This document shows positions 34,672 through 43,680 of a stretch of 64,000 nucleotides of DNA, piece by piece (the stretch's first letter is position 1; every line of letters begins with the position of its first letter). A model generated the notes under the pieces. It was not told the DNA's origin and did no database searches. It worked only from the letters and a program-made list of their open reading frames with translations. Where the stretch lies: the NCBI GenBank assembly GCA_963977525.1, contig CAXBPC010000024.1:1-64000 (forward strand). The letters run 5' to 3'. This DNA is from Ancylomarina sp963977525. Its GTDB lineage: Bacteria > Bacteroidota > Bacteroidia > Bacteroidales > Marinifilaceae. A program made the position numbers and the translations under genes.

Positions 34672-36015
34672 TTAAAAAGCAGCAGCTCCCGCTGGAGATT
34701 TACCCTTAATTCTTCCAGACTTCATCAAACCATCGTAATGACGCATCAATAGATGACTTTCGATTTGTTGTAGAGTATCTAAAACAACACCCACTAAAAT
34801 CAATAGTGAAGTACCTCCGAAGAATTGAGCAAAACCACTATTTATACCAGCTAACATTGCAAAGGCAGGCATAATTGCAACCCAACCTAAGAATAAAGAA
34901 CCTGGTAAAGTGATTCGTGACATTACAGTATCTAAGAAATCTACCGTTTTCTTACCTGGCTTAACACCTGGAATAAAACCACCATTCTTTTTCATATCCT
35001 CCGCCATTTGCGTTGGATTAACTGTAATAGCCGTATAAAAATAAGTAAACAACACAATCATTACAAAGAACAAAGCATTGTAATAAAATCCTGTATAGTT
35101 ACTTAAGGCAGCAGCTACTCCTGATAATGAATCTGAACTCGCATAGTTCACAAATGCCATTGGCAAGAACATAATAGCCTGAGCAAAGATGATTGGCATA
35201 ACACCAGCTGCATTCACTTTTAAAGGAATGTACTGACGAACACCACCATACTGCTTGCTTCCAACAATACGCTTAGCGTATTGCACTGGAATCTTTCTTG
35301 TACCCTGTACTAATAAAATAGTAAGAGCAAATACAACGAACAAGATTACAATTTCAAGAACGAGTAGAATTAATCCACCGCCTTGTCCTTCTAATCTTGA
35401 TCCTAGTTCAGCTATAAAGTTAAAAGGCAAACGAGCAATAATACCAATCATGATGATGATAGAAATACCGTTACCAATACCTTTGTCTGTAATCTTTTCA
35501 CCTAACCACATGATAAACATGGATCCGGCTGCAAGCATAGCTATTGAAGATGCAGTAAAGAAAACGCCTTTTAAAATAAAAGCTGCTTCAGGCAATGTCG
35601 AGTGAAGGTTTAATAAATATCCTGGTGCTTGAAGAATAAGAATAACGACGGTTAGGTAACGTGTAATCTGATTGATTTTACGTCTACCGCTCTCACCTTC
35701 ACGTTGCAAACGTTGAAAGTAAGGTACAGCAATTCCCATTAACTGAATAACGATAGAAGCAGAAATGTAAGGCATGATTCCTAGGGCAAAAATTGACGCA
35801 TTCGAGAATGCACCCCCTGAAAACATATCTAACAAACCTAATACTCCATCAGCAGTTTGAGATTTTAACGCGCCTAAGTGAGCTGGGTCTATCCCCGGCA
35901 ACACTATCATGGTTCCTAAACGGTAAACCAATAGAAGAGCTAAAGTTGTTAAGATTCTTGATCTTAAATCTTCAATCTTCCAGATGTTCTTCAATGTATC
36001 TATTAAACCTTTCAT
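34672..36015 (-). CDS. secY: Protein translocase subunit SecY
   Basis: A 447-residue integral membrane channel subunit of the Sec translocase with ten predicted helices. The plug region LLDMFSGGAFSNASIFALGIMPYISASI and the cytosolic loops QREGESGRRKINQITRY and GTRKIPVQYAKRIVG, which bind SecA and ribosomes, are intact. The pore motif NPTQMAEDMKKNGGFIPGVKPG is present. It lies 9 bases downstream of rplO at the end of the spc segment. Confidence 0.98.
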   Translation of the reverse strand: MKGLIDTLKNIWKIEDLRSRILTTLALLLVYRLGTMIVLPGIDPAHLGALKSQTADGVLGLLDMFSGGAFSNASIFALGIMPYISASIVIQLMGIAVPYFQRLQREGESGRRKINQITRYLTVVILILQAPGYLLNLHSTLPEAAFILKGVFFTASSIAMLAAGSMFIMWLGEKITDKGIGNGISIIIMIGIIARLPFNFIAELGSRLEGQGGGLILLVLEIVILFVVFALTILLVQGTRKIPVQYAKRIVGSKQYGGVRQYIPLKVNAAGVMPIIFAQAIMFLPMAFVNYASSDSLSGVAAALSNYTGFYYNALFFVMIVLFTYFYTAITVNPTQMAEDMKKNGGFIPGVKPGKKTVDFLDTVMSRITLPGSLFLGWVAIMPAFAMLAGINSGFAQFFGGTSLLILVGVVLDTLQQIESHLLMRHYDGLMKSGRIKGKSPAGAAAF

Positions 36016-36024
36016 TATCTAATC

Positions 36025-36471
36025 TTACAATTTAACAACAGTTCCTTCTACTGCTTCAATCGCTGATTGAGCAGACTTCGAGAACGCATGAGCTTTAACT
36101 TCAAGTTTAGCAGATAATACGCCATTACCTAAAACTTTGATTTTGTCATTTTTGTTACACATTCCTGCGTTAACCAAAACTTCAGCATCAATAGTCGTAA
36201 TGTTGTTTTTCTCAGCCAATACTTGCAATACTTCAACATTAATAGCTTTGTATTCAACTCTATTAATGTTCTTAAATCCAAACTTAGGAACTCTACGTTG
36301 TAAAGGCATTTGACCACCTTCGAAACCAACTTTTTTAGAGTATCCAGATCTTGACTTTGCACCTTTATGTCCTCTAGTAGAAGTACCACCTCTACCAGAT
36401 CCTTGTCCGCGACCGATTCTTTTATTTGTCTTAACAGAGCCAGCTGCGGGTTTTAAGTTACTTAAGTCCAT
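36025..36471 (-). CDS. rplO: 50S ribosomal protein L15
   Basis: A 148-residue large-subunit protein needed late in assembly. The glycine-rich N-terminus (RIGRGQGSGRGGTSTRGHKGAKSR) and C-terminal AHAFSKSAQSAIEAVEGTVVKL are typical. It is co-transcribed between rpmD and secY. Confidence 0.99.
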   Translation of the reverse strand: MDLSNLKPAAGSVKTNKRIGRGQGSGRGGTSTRGHKGAKSRSGYSKKVGFEGGQMPLQRRVPKFGFKNINRVEYKAINVEVLQVLAEKNNITTIDAEVLVNAGMCNKNDKIKVLGNGVLSAKLEVKAHAFSKSAQSAIEAVEGTVVKL

Positions 36472-36501
36472 AATATATTTATGCTAAAATATTAACAATC
36501 A

Positions 36502-36678
36502 TTATTCTTCAACGGAAACTAGGTGACTCACCTTTGCAACCATTCCTTTAATTTGAGATGTAGCCTCGTGCTCAACAATACCATTGATCTTTTTCAATCC
36601 CAATGCTTCTAAAGTTTTCTTTTGGCGAGCGTTACTCCCTATTTTACTCTTAACTTGGGTAATTTTAATCTTAGCCAT
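36502..36678 (-). CDS. rpmD: 50S ribosomal protein L30
   Basis: A 58-residue protein starting MAKIKITQVKSKIG and ending SHLVSVEE, with the family pattern QKKTLEALGLKKINGIVEHE. It lies between rpsE and rplO with 10- and 30-base gaps. It is short and easily missed. Confidence 0.97.
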   Translation of the reverse strand: MAKIKITQVKSKIGSNARQKKTLEALGLKKINGIVEHEATSQIKGMVAKVSHLVSVEE

Positions 36679-36688
36679 TTCCTTTAGT

Positions 36689-37198
36689 TTAACCGTTAAA
36701 CACTTTATCTAATGAAACACCTCTTTGATCAGCAATAGTATGAGCATCTCTTAATTCTCCAAGAGCTGCAATAGTAGCTTTCACAAGGTTATGAGGGTTT
36801 GATGATCCTTTTGACTTTGCAAGTACATCAGTTACACCAACACTCTCAAGTACGGCACGCATTGCACCACCAGCTTTTACACCGGTACCATGAGAAGCAG
36901 GCTTAATAAAAACCTCTGCTCCACCAAAACGTGCAAGTTGCTCGTGAGGAATAGTTCCTTTAAGTACTGGAACCTTAATCAGATTTTTCTTCGCAGCGTC
37001 AACACCTTTAGAGATAGCACTAACAACATCGCTTGCTTTTCCAAGCCCCCAACCTATTAGTCCATTCTCGTTTCCAACAACAACAATTGCTGAAAAGCTG
37101 AAAGTACGTCCACCTTTTGTTACCTTAGTAACACGATTAATTGCAACCAGTTTATCCTTAAGTTCTGCGTCGCTAGTCTTAATATTCTTATCTGCCAT
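36689..37198 (-). CDS. rpsE: 30S ribosomal protein S5
   Basis: A 169-residue protein at the mRNA entrance that supports decoding accuracy. It has the S5 dsRNA-binding domain (LKDKLVAINRVTKVTKGGRTFSFSAIVVVGNENGLIGWGLGKA) and the C-terminal domain with GTGVKAGGAMRAVLESVGV. It is 5 bases downstream of rplR. Confidence 0.99.
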   Translation of the reverse strand: MADKNIKTSDAELKDKLVAINRVTKVTKGGRTFSFSAIVVVGNENGLIGWGLGKASDVVSAISKGVDAAKKNLIKVPVLKGTIPHEQLARFGGAEVFIKPASHGTGVKAGGAMRAVLESVGVTDVLAKSKGSSNPHNLVKATIAALGELRDAHTIADQRGVSLDKVFNG

Positions 37199-37203
37199 AA
37201 TAC

Positions 37204-37560
37204 TTAAAATTTAAGGCCACCTTTACGAGCAGCGTCCGCTAAAGATTTAATTCTACCATGGTATAAGTAACCATTTCTATCAAATACTACTTCAGAAATA
37301 CCAGCAGTTGCAGCTTTCTCAGCAATTGCTTGCCCTACGAACTCTGCTTGTTCTGATTTATTACCATTCTTCTCAGTAATTTCTTTTACTAGAGATGAAA
37401 TAGATATAATGGTCTTTCCTGTAATATCATCTATAATCTGTACTGAAATCTGCTTATTTGAACGAAAAATTGACATTCTTGGTCTTTCGGCAGTTCCAGA
37501 AATTGACTTACGAACTCTTCTTTTAATTCTAAGTCTTCTTTCGCGCTTAGTTAAAGCCAT
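37204..37560 (-). CDS. rplR: 50S ribosomal protein L18
   Basis: A 118-residue 5S rRNA-binding protein. The basic N-terminus (LTKRERRLRIKRRVRKSISGTAERPRMSIFRSNK) and VFDRNGYLYHGRIKSLADAARKGGLKF at the end are diagnostic. It lies 18 bases after rplF. Confidence 0.99.
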   Translation of the reverse strand: MALTKRERRLRIKRRVRKSISGTAERPRMSIFRSNKQISVQIIDDITGKTIISISSLVKEITEKNGNKSEQAEFVGQAIAEKAATAGISEVVFDRNGYLYHGRIKSLADAARKGGLKF

Positions 37561-37578
37561 AATTTACTGTTTTAGAAA

Positions 37579-38133
37579 TTATTTACCCGCAGATTTACCA
37601 GCTTTTCTTCTTAGCTGTTCTCCAACAAATTTAACACCTTTTCCTTTATATGGCTCTGGTTTTCTGAAAGAACGAATCTTTGCAGCAACCTGACCAACCA
37701 ATTGCTTATCGCAACTCTCTAGAGTAATAATCGGATTAGCACGTTTTTCAGTAACAGCTGTTACTTTAACTTCTTGTGCAATCTCCATATGAATCAAGTG
37801 AGAGTAACCTAAAGCCAACTCTAATATCTGACCTTTAGAAGTCGCACGGTAACCTACACCTACAAGCTCTTGCTCAGTTTTGTATCCTTCAGTTACACCA
37901 ACAACCATGTTGCTGATTAATGAACGATAAAGACCATGCAAAGCTTTATGAGGCTTCTGATCCGTTGGACGCTCTAAAACGATAGAGTTATCTTCAACAG
38001 TTACTTTGATTACAGGATTAACCTGTTGGGTTAGTTCACCTTTAGGCCCTTTAACCACCACTGAATTATTCTTGTTTACCTTTACTTCAACTCCGGCAGG
38101 CAAAACGATAGGTAATTTTCCAATTCTAGACAT
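37579..38133 (-). CDS. rplF: 50S ribosomal protein L6
   Basis: A 184-residue protein near the GTPase-associated centre. Two L6 repeats are visible, with MSRIGKLPIVLPAGVEV at the start and EPYKGKGVKFVGEQLRRKAGKSAGK at the end. It lies 17 bases after rpsH. Confidence 0.99.
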   Translation of the reverse strand: MSRIGKLPIVLPAGVEVKVNKNNSVVVKGPKGELTQQVNPVIKVTVEDNSIVLERPTDQKPHKALHGLYRSLISNMVVGVTEGYKTEQELVGVGYRATSKGQILELALGYSHLIHMEIAQEVKVTAVTEKRANPIITLESCDKQLVGQVAAKIRSFRKPEPYKGKGVKFVGEQLRRKAGKSAGK

Positions 38134-38150
38134 TTCTTATCCTCCCTATA

Positions 38151-38546
38151 TTAGTAAACGAAACACAATACTTCACCACCAACATGCTTTTGGCGAGCTT
38201 CCTTATCTGTCATTACTCCCTGAGAAGTTGATAAGATAGCAATACCTAAACCGTTAAGTACGCGAGGCAATTCAGTAGCTCCACAATATTTTCTTAAACC
38301 TGGCTTAGAGACACGTTTAAGATCCTTAATTGCTGGAATCTTAGACTCTGGATGATATTTCAAAGCAATTTTAATTTTGCCTTGCAAACCATCATCCTCA
38401 AATTTGTAATTAAGGATATATCCTTTATCCTTAAGAATTTTTGTCATTTCTTTTTTAACGTTCGATGCAGGCATTTCAACCACTTTGTGGTTAGCCATAA
38501 TTGCATTTCTCAAACGAGTAAGAAAATCTGCTATTGGATCTGTCAT
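38151..38546 (-). CDS. rpsH: 30S ribosomal protein S8
   Basis: A 131-residue primary 16S-binding protein. I chose the start at MTDPIADFLTRLRNA (ATG at 38546), the universal S8 start. An upstream in-frame Met at 38597 would add 17 residues with no homology. The C-terminal GLGIAILSTSQGVMTDKEARQKHVGGEVLCFVY is typical. Confidence 0.98.
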   Translation of the reverse strand: MTDPIADFLTRLRNAIMANHKVVEMPASNVKKEMTKILKDKGYILNYKFEDDGLQGKIKIALKYHPESKIPAIKDLKRVSKPGLRKYCGATELPRVLNGLGIAILSTSQGVMTDKEARQKHVGGEVLCFVY

Positions 38547-38624
38547 TATATATAAAAAATTAAATTGATCCCGATTGCTCGGGACAATATTTAACAATAG
38601 TTCTTTTAAGAACGTTGTTGTTGG

Positions 38625-38894
38625 TTACCAGCTCGCTTTACGAACACCTGGGATCAAACCAGCAGAAGCCATTTCACGAAATGTGATACGACTTAAACCG
38701 AATTGTCTCATGTATCCCTTAGGACGACCAGTTAATTTACATCTGTTATGTAATCTAACAGGTGAAGAATTTTTAGGCAAACGACTAAGACCGATATAGT
38801 CACCTTCCTCTTTTAATTTAGCTCTTTTAGCTGCGTACTTTTCTACTAATTTCTGACGCTTAACTTCGCGAGCTTTCATTGATTCTTTAGCCAT
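38625..38894 (-). CDS. rpsN: 30S ribosomal protein S14, zinc-free form
   Basis: An 89-residue head protein. The start MAKESMKAREVKRQK (ATG at 38894) is chosen over an upstream Met at 38930. The central region has only one cysteine (HNRCKLTGRPKGYMR), so it is the C-minus long form that does not bind zinc. It lies 4 bases after rplE. Confidence 0.98.
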   Translation of the reverse strand: MAKESMKAREVKRQKLVEKYAAKRAKLKEEGDYIGLSRLPKNSSPVRLHNRCKLTGRPKGYMRQFGLSRITFREMASAGLIPGVRKASW

Positions 38895-38898
38895 CGTA

Positions 38899-39453
38899 TT
38901 ACTTTTTAATGTTTTTAAATGGTAATCCAAATTCTTTCAAAAGAGCATAGGCTTCTTCATCGGTATTTGCAGAAGTAACAAAGGTAATATTCATACCCAT
39001 AATCTTATTCACTTCATCTAAAACGATTTCAGGGAAAATGATTTGTTCTTCAATACCTAAAGTATAGTTTCCTCTTCCGTCTAGTTTACTATTAACTCCT
39101 TTAAAGTCACGTATACGTGGTAAAGCAACACGAATTAGTTTCTCAAGAAACTCGTACATGTGCTCGCGGCGTAATGTAACAGTAGTACCAATTGGCATAC
39201 CCTTACGTAACTTAAAGTTAGAAATATCTTTAGACGATAGAGTTGATATTGCTTTTTGTCCAGTGATTGAAGTCATTTCGTTCAATGAGAACTCTAAAAC
39301 TTTCTTGTCAGCAATTGCTTGCCCAACACCTTGATTAAGTACTATCTTCGTTAATCTAGGAACCTGCATAACAGATTTGTAGTTGAATTCCTTCATTAAA
39401 ACTGGAACAACTTCCTCTGTATACTGTTTTCTAAGAGATGGTGTATAGCTCAT
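38899..39453 (-). CDS. rplE: 50S ribosomal protein L5
   Basis: A 184-residue protein that binds 5S rRNA and contacts the P-site tRNA. It has MQVPRLTKIVLNQGVG, LRKGMPIGTTVTLR and GRGNYTLGIEEQIIFPEI. Its ATG overlaps the rplX stop by one base (TAATG), implying translational coupling. Confidence 0.99.
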   Translation of the reverse strand: MSYTPSLRKQYTEEVVPVLMKEFNYKSVMQVPRLTKIVLNQGVGQAIADKKVLEFSLNEMTSITGQKAISTLSSKDISNFKLRKGMPIGTTVTLRREHMYEFLEKLIRVALPRIRDFKGVNSKLDGRGNYTLGIEEQIIFPEIVLDEVNKIMGMNITFVTSANTDEEAYALLKEFGLPFKNIKK

Positions 39454-39776
39454 TACTTAATCTCCTCCCCTGACTTTTTAGCGTATCTAACTAATTTGTT
39501 ATTGTCATTCAATTTTCTACCAATTCGGGATGCTTTCCCGGTAGAAGGATCCTTCACATTCAAATTTGTAATGTGAATAGGAGCCTCTTGCTTAATAATA
39601 CCGCCTTGAGGGTTAGCTGCGTTAGGTTTGGTATGTTTAGACATCATGTTTACTCCTTCAACGATCGCTCGTTGCTTTTCAACAATAACTTCTAATACTT
39701 TACCTTCCTGGCCTCTAGATTCCCCTGCGTTTACAATTACGGTATCACCCTTTTTAATATGTAACTTTTTTCGCAT
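39453..39776 (-). CDS. rplX: 50S ribosomal protein L24
   Basis: A 107-residue assembly initiator with a KOW motif (KLHIKKGDTVIVNAGESRGQEGKVLEV) and KHTKPNAANPQGGIIKQEAPIH. Coupled to rplE through a one-base overlap. Confidence 0.99.
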   Translation of the reverse strand: MRKKLHIKKGDTVIVNAGESRGQEGKVLEVIVEKQRAIVEGVNMMSKHTKPNAANPQGGIIKQEAPIHITNLNVKDPSTGKASRIGRKLNDNNKLVRYAKKSGEEIK

Positions 39777-39794
39777 TGTTCTAAGTTTACAAGA

Positions 39795-40160
39795 TTATAA
39801 TACTTCTGGTGCTAGAGAAACGATCTTCATGTTTGTTTCACGTAGTTCTCTGGCAACAGGTCCAAAAATTCGGGTTCCTCTCATCTCGTCTGTTGTATTC
39901 AATAACACACAAGCGTTATCGTCAAAGCGAATATAAGACCCGTCTTTTCTTCTAATCTCTTTTTTTACACGAACAACAACGGCTTTGGTTACTGTTCCTT
40001 TTTTCATTTCCGAACCTGGAATTGAATGTTTAACGGTAACCACAATTTTGTCGCCAATTGATGCATAGCGTTTTTTGGTTCCGCCTAACACACGAATACA
40101 AAGAACTTCTTTGGCTCCGCTGTTATCAGCTACTAGTAGTCTACTTTCTGTTTGTATCAT
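39795..40160 (-). CDS. rplN: 50S ribosomal protein L14
   Basis: A 121-residue protein at the subunit interface. It has MIQTESRLLVADNSGAKEVLCIRVLGG and RIFGPVARELRETNMKIVSLAPEVL. It lies 2 bases after rpsQ. Confidence 0.99.
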   Translation of the reverse strand: MIQTESRLLVADNSGAKEVLCIRVLGGTKKRYASIGDKIVVTVKHSIPGSEMKKGTVTKAVVVRVKKEIRRKDGSYIRFDDNACVLLNTTDEMRGTRIFGPVARELRETNMKIVSLAPEVL

Positions 40161-40162
40161 GA

Positions 40163-40417
40163 TTACTTAGCTCTTTCAATAAGTTCAACTAATCTCCAAG
40201 TCTTATTTTTACTTAAAGGTCGGGTTTCCATGATCTTTACGGTATCACCTTCATTGCAGGTGTTCTCTTCGTCGTGAGCAGTTAACTTTTTAGTCTTGTT
40301 CACGAACTTTCCGTAGATTGGGTGTTTTTCTTTAGTGTGAACTGCAACAGTAATGGTTTTATCCATTTTGTCGCTTACCACTACCCCGATACGTTCTTTT
40401 CTAAGGTTTCTTTCCAT
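40163..40417 (-). CDS. rpsQ: 30S ribosomal protein S17
   Basis: An 84-residue OB-fold protein. The ATG at 40417 (MERNLRKERIG) is preferred; a GTG immediately before it at 40420 would add one residue. The core VVSDKMDKTITVAVHTKEKHPIYGKFV and ETRPLSKNKTWRLVELIE are typical. Confidence 0.98.
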   Translation of the reverse strand: MERNLRKERIGVVVSDKMDKTITVAVHTKEKHPIYGKFVNKTKKLTAHDEENTCNEGDTVKIMETRPLSKNKTWRLVELIERAK

Positions 40418-40426
40418 CACTTTTTT

Positions 40427-40624
40427 TTACTTTTCAGTTAATTGCCTCTGACGAATTTCCGTCATCAATTTTGCAATATTACGTCTGGTTTCCTTAATTT
40501 GCAAAGGATTTTCCAAAGGTGAAATAGCGTGATTTAGGTTGAATCGAGTTAATGCTGATCTTTCAGCGTCCAACTTTTCTACTATTTCCTGTGTTGTTAA
40601 CTCTTTAATTTCTGAATTCTTCAT
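40427..40624 (-). CDS. rpmC: 50S ribosomal protein L29
   Basis: A 65-residue helical hairpin at the tunnel exit, part of the docking site for trigger factor and SRP. It has NSEIKELTTQEIVEKL and NPLQIKETRRNIAKLMTEI. It lies 2 bases after rplP and 9 bases before the rpsQ start. Confidence 0.98.
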   Translation of the reverse strand: MKNSEIKELTTQEIVEKLDAERSALTRFNLNHAISPLENPLQIKETRRNIAKLMTEIRQRQLTEK

Positions 40625-40626
40625 GA

Positions 40627-41058
40627 TTAATCATTTGAATTTTCAACATAATCACGTCTTACGACAAACTTTGTAGTAACAGGTAGTTTTTGAGCTGCAA
40701 GACGTAAAGCCTCTTTAGCAACTGCAAAAGGTACACCTTCACACTCGAATAACATTCTTCCTGGTGAAACAGGAGCAACGAATCCTTCTGGCGCACCTTT
40801 ACCTTTACCCATACGTACCTCTGCAGGCTTCTTAGTGATAGGTTTATCTGGGAATACTCTGATCCACAGTTGACCTTGTCTTTGCATATATCGGGTAACT
40901 GCAACACGAGCAGCTTCAATCTGGCGACCGGTTAACCACTTTGTTTCAAGTGATTTAATCCCAAAAGATCCAAATGCTAATTCAGTTCCGCGACCTGCGT
41001 TACCTTTCATTCTTCCCTTTTGTTGTCTCCTAAATTTAGTCCTTTTTGGTTGTAACAT
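40627..41058 (-). CDS. rplP: 50S ribosomal protein L16
   Basis: A 143-residue protein at the A-site tRNA elbow. It has MLQPKRTKFRRQQKGRMKG and KPAEVRMGKGKGAPEGFVAPV, including the arginine region hydroxylated in E. coli. It lies 25 bases after rpsC. Confidence 0.99.
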   Translation of the reverse strand: MLQPKRTKFRRQQKGRMKGNAGRGTELAFGSFGIKSLETKWLTGRQIEAARVAVTRYMQRQGQLWIRVFPDKPITKKPAEVRMGKGKGAPEGFVAPVSPGRMLFECEGVPFAVAKEALRLAAQKLPVTTKFVVRRDYVENSND

Positions 41059-41083
41059 CGTACTAATACATTAAATTTAAAGA

Positions 41084-41797
41084 CTACTTCTTTTTTCTTC
41101 TATTAAAACCAGGCTTTCCACCTTTAGGTGCACGAGCATCGCGCAATCCTGCATTTGGAGTTAAATCTGGTTTACCATAAATCTCACCTTTACAGATCCA
41201 AACTTTGATCCCAAGTAAGCCATAAGTTGTTAAAGCTTCAGCTAAATGGTAATCAATATTTGCTCTTAAAGTGTGAAGAGGAGTACGTCCTTCTTTATAC
41301 ATTTCAGAACGTGCCATCTCTGCTCCATTTAAACGACCTGAGATTTGAATTTTGATTCCTTCAGCACCCATTCTCATTGTAGAAGCAATGGCCATCTTAG
41401 TTGCTCTTCTGTAGGCGATACGACCTTCAATTTGACGAGCAATGTTATTAGCGACGATTACGGCATCCAACTCTGGACGCTTAATTTCAAAGATGTTAAT
41501 TTGTACTTCTTTGTCAGTAATCTTCTTTAACTCTTCTTTCAACTTATCTACCTCTTGACCACCTTTTCCGATAATAATACCAGGTCGTGCAGTGTTAATA
41601 GTAATAGTGATTAGTTTAAGAGTTCTTTCAATTATGATTTTAGAAATACTTGCTTTTGCTAAACGAACATTTAAATACTTACGTATTTTATGGTCCTCAA
41701 CAAGCTTCTCACCGTAGTTTTTTCCACCAAACCAGTTAGAATCCCATCCTCTGATGATTCCTAGTCGATTCCCTATTGGATTTACTTTTTGTCCCAT
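41084..41797 (-). CDS. rpsC: 30S ribosomal protein S3
   Basis: A 237-residue protein at the mRNA entry tunnel with helicase-like function. It has a type II KH domain (GIIIGKGGQEVDKLKEELKKIT) and the C-terminal RTPLHTLRANIDYHLAEALTTYGLLGIKVWI, then a basic tail. It lies 5 bases after rplV. Confidence 0.99.
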   Translation of the reverse strand: MGQKVNPIGNRLGIIRGWDSNWFGGKNYGEKLVEDHKIRKYLNVRLAKASISKIIIERTLKLITITINTARPGIIIGKGGQEVDKLKEELKKITDKEVQINIFEIKRPELDAVIVANNIARQIEGRIAYRRATKMAIASTMRMGAEGIKIQISGRLNGAEMARSEMYKEGRTPLHTLRANIDYHLAEALTTYGLLGIKVWICKGEIYGKPDLTPNAGLRDARAPKGGKPGFNRRKKK

Positions 41798-41802
41798 TCT
41801 AA

Positions 41803-42219
41803 CTATTCTTTTGTATCACTTTCGGCAGTTTTGCTACCAAGTAATATAGTTACATGATTTGATCTCTTTTTAATTCTATGCGCTCTCCCTTGAGGTGCAG
41901 GTCTTAGACGTTTAAGGATTCGTGCAGAATCTACCTGAATTTCTTTCACATATAATGCACTTTCCTCTAGTCTCTTTCCTTCATTCTTAGCTTGCCAGTT
42001 GGCAATTGCTGAAAGCACTAGTTTTTCTACGCGATTCGATGCTTCTTTTGGACTGAAACGAAGTACATCTAAAGCTCGGTTCACCTCCATACCTCTTACC
42101 ATATCGGCAACCAGGCGCATTTTGCGGGGCGAAGTCGGAACATTCTTTAAGCTAGCAAACGCTTTGCTTAAATTCTGCTCCTTTATTTGGTTTGCTTTTA
42201 TTCTTTTTCTAGCTCCCAT
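41803..42219 (-). CDS. rplV: 50S ribosomal protein L22
   Basis: A 138-residue protein whose loop lines the exit tunnel. It has VPTSPRKMRLVADMVRGMEV and the tunnel loop region ILKRLRPAPQGRAHRIKKRSNHVTILL. It lies 40 bases after rpsS. Confidence 0.98.
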   Translation of the reverse strand: MGARKRIKANQIKEQNLSKAFASLKNVPTSPRKMRLVADMVRGMEVNRALDVLRFSPKEASNRVEKLVLSAIANWQAKNEGKRLEESALYVKEIQVDSARILKRLRPAPQGRAHRIKKRSNHVTILLGSKTAESDTKE

Positions 42220-42259
42220 TTCTATGAATTCAAAATGTTAATTAAAACCAACGTCACGC

Positions 42260-42529
42260 TTAACGTTTTCTCTTATCAACGTGACCTCTAAAGGTACGAG
42301 TTGGTGCAAATTCTCCTAGTTTATGTCCTACCATATTCTCGGTAACATATACAGGAATGAATTTATTTCCGTTGTGAACGGCAATCGTGTGGCCTACGAA
42401 ATCTGGAGAGATCATAGAACGACGTGACCAGGTTTTAATCACTGATTTTTTACCTGACTCGTTTTGTTCTATTACTCTTTTATCCAATTTGAAATCGATA
42501 AAAGGGCCTTTTTTTAGTGAACGACTCAT
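42260..42529 (-). CDS. rpsS: 30S ribosomal protein S19
   Basis: An 89-residue head protein. It has MSRSLKKGPFIDFKLDKRV, TWSRRSMISPDFVGHTIAVHNG and GHKLGEFAPTRTFRGHV. It lies 19 bases after rplB. Confidence 0.99.
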   Translation of the reverse strand: MSRSLKKGPFIDFKLDKRVIEQNESGKKSVIKTWSRRSMISPDFVGHTIAVHNGNKFIPVYVTENMVGHKLGEFAPTRTFRGHVDKRKR

Positions 42530-42548
42530 AACAACTTAGTTAATCAAA

Positions 42549-43373
42549 TTATTTTTTCCTTCTTTCAACTATATACTTATTAGAAGCATTCTTCTTAGCT
42601 CTGGTTTTGAAACCTTTTGCCAAGACTCCTGTTCTAGAGCGTGGATGTCCACCGGAAGATTTACCTTCACCACCACCCATTGGGTGATCAACTGGATTCA
42701 TCACTACACCACGAACACGAGGTCTTCTACCTAACCAGCGAGTACGACCAGCTTTACCACTTCTTTCTAAAGCGTGATCGCTATTAGAAACAGTACCGAT
42801 TGTAGCTTTACAGGTAACAAGAATCATTCTAACTTCTGACGAAGGTAACTTGATCATTGCATATTTGCCATCTCGTGAAACGAGTTGAGCATATGCACCA
42901 GCACTACGAGCCATCACAGCACCTTGAGAGGGTCTTAATTCAATATTATGAATTATTGTACCTAATGGGATATCTGATAATGGCATTGCATTTCCGATCT
43001 CTGGAGCAACACTTCTACCAGAAACAAGTACTTGATCTACCTCTAAGCCAGCTGGAGCAACAATGTAACGTTTCTCACCATCTGCATACACAAGCAAAGC
43101 TATGCGCGCAGTACGGTTTGGATCGTACTCTATTGAAACAACTTTGGCAGGGATAGTATCCTTGTCTCTTTTGAAGTCGATTACTCGATATCTTCTTTTG
43201 TGACCACCACCTATATATCTCATTGTCATTTTCCCGGTGTTATTTCTACCGCCGGATTTCTTCATTGGTCTTAACAATGATTTTTCAGGTTTGTCTGTAG
43301 TTACCTGCTCAAAGGTATTAAGGATCTTATGTCTTTGACCAGGAGTTACAGGTTTTAATTTACGTACAGCCAT
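42549..43373 (-). CDS. rplB: 50S ribosomal protein L2
   Basis: A 274-residue protein near the peptidyl transferase centre, needed for subunit association. It has TGKMTMRYIGGGHKRRYRVIDF and NPVDHPMGGGEGKSSGGHPRS with the conserved His. It lies 7 bases after rplW. Confidence 0.99.
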   Translation of the reverse strand: MAVRKLKPVTPGQRHKILNTFEQVTTDKPEKSLLRPMKKSGGRNNTGKMTMRYIGGGHKRRYRVIDFKRDKDTIPAKVVSIEYDPNRTARIALLVYADGEKRYIVAPAGLEVDQVLVSGRSVAPEIGNAMPLSDIPLGTIIHNIELRPSQGAVMARSAGAYAQLVSRDGKYAMIKLPSSEVRMILVTCKATIGTVSNSDHALERSGKAGRTRWLGRRPRVRGVVMNPVDHPMGGGEGKSSGGHPRSRTGVLAKGFKTRAKKNASNKYIVERRKK

Positions 43374-43380
43374 TTTTTAA

Positions 43381-43671
43381 TTAAATATTGCTATAAAAAT
43401 CTATGTTATCTCCTTCAACTAAAGTTATAATCGCCTTCTTAAAAGAAACAGTTCTTCCTTCAATTGCACCAGCTTTAGTAAAACGGCTTTTCTTCTTACC
43501 TTGATAATTCATGGTATTGACTGCCGCAACTTTCACATTGTACATTTTCTCAACTGCTCTTCTAATATCGATCTTTGTCGCTCTGCGATCCACAACAAAA
43601 CCTACGCGATTTAATCTTTCGCTTAGGTCAGTCATCTTCTCAGTAACGAGGGGCTTTAATAAAATTTCCAT
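43381..43671 (-). CDS. rplW: 50S ribosomal protein L23
   Basis: A 96-residue tunnel-exit protein that docks trigger factor, SRP and SecYEG. It has ILLKPLVTEKMTDLSERLN and KTKIDIRRAVEKMYNVKV-like sequence (ATKIDIRRAVEKMYNVKV). It lies 9 bases after rplD. Confidence 0.98.
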   Translation of the reverse strand: MEILLKPLVTEKMTDLSERLNRVGFVVDRRATKIDIRRAVEKMYNVKVAAVNTMNYQGKKKSRFTKAGAIEGRTVSFKKAIITLVEGDNIDFYSNI

Positions 43672-43680
43672 TTTTTAAAC

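Noticed and set aside
38547..38597. 17-residue N-terminal extension of S8
   Set aside because: No S8 protein has it; the universal start MTDPIADFLTRLRNA lies at 38546.
38895..38930. 12-residue N-terminal extension of S14
   Set aside because: The extension has no homology, overlaps the end of rplE, and the standard start MAKESMK is at 38894.
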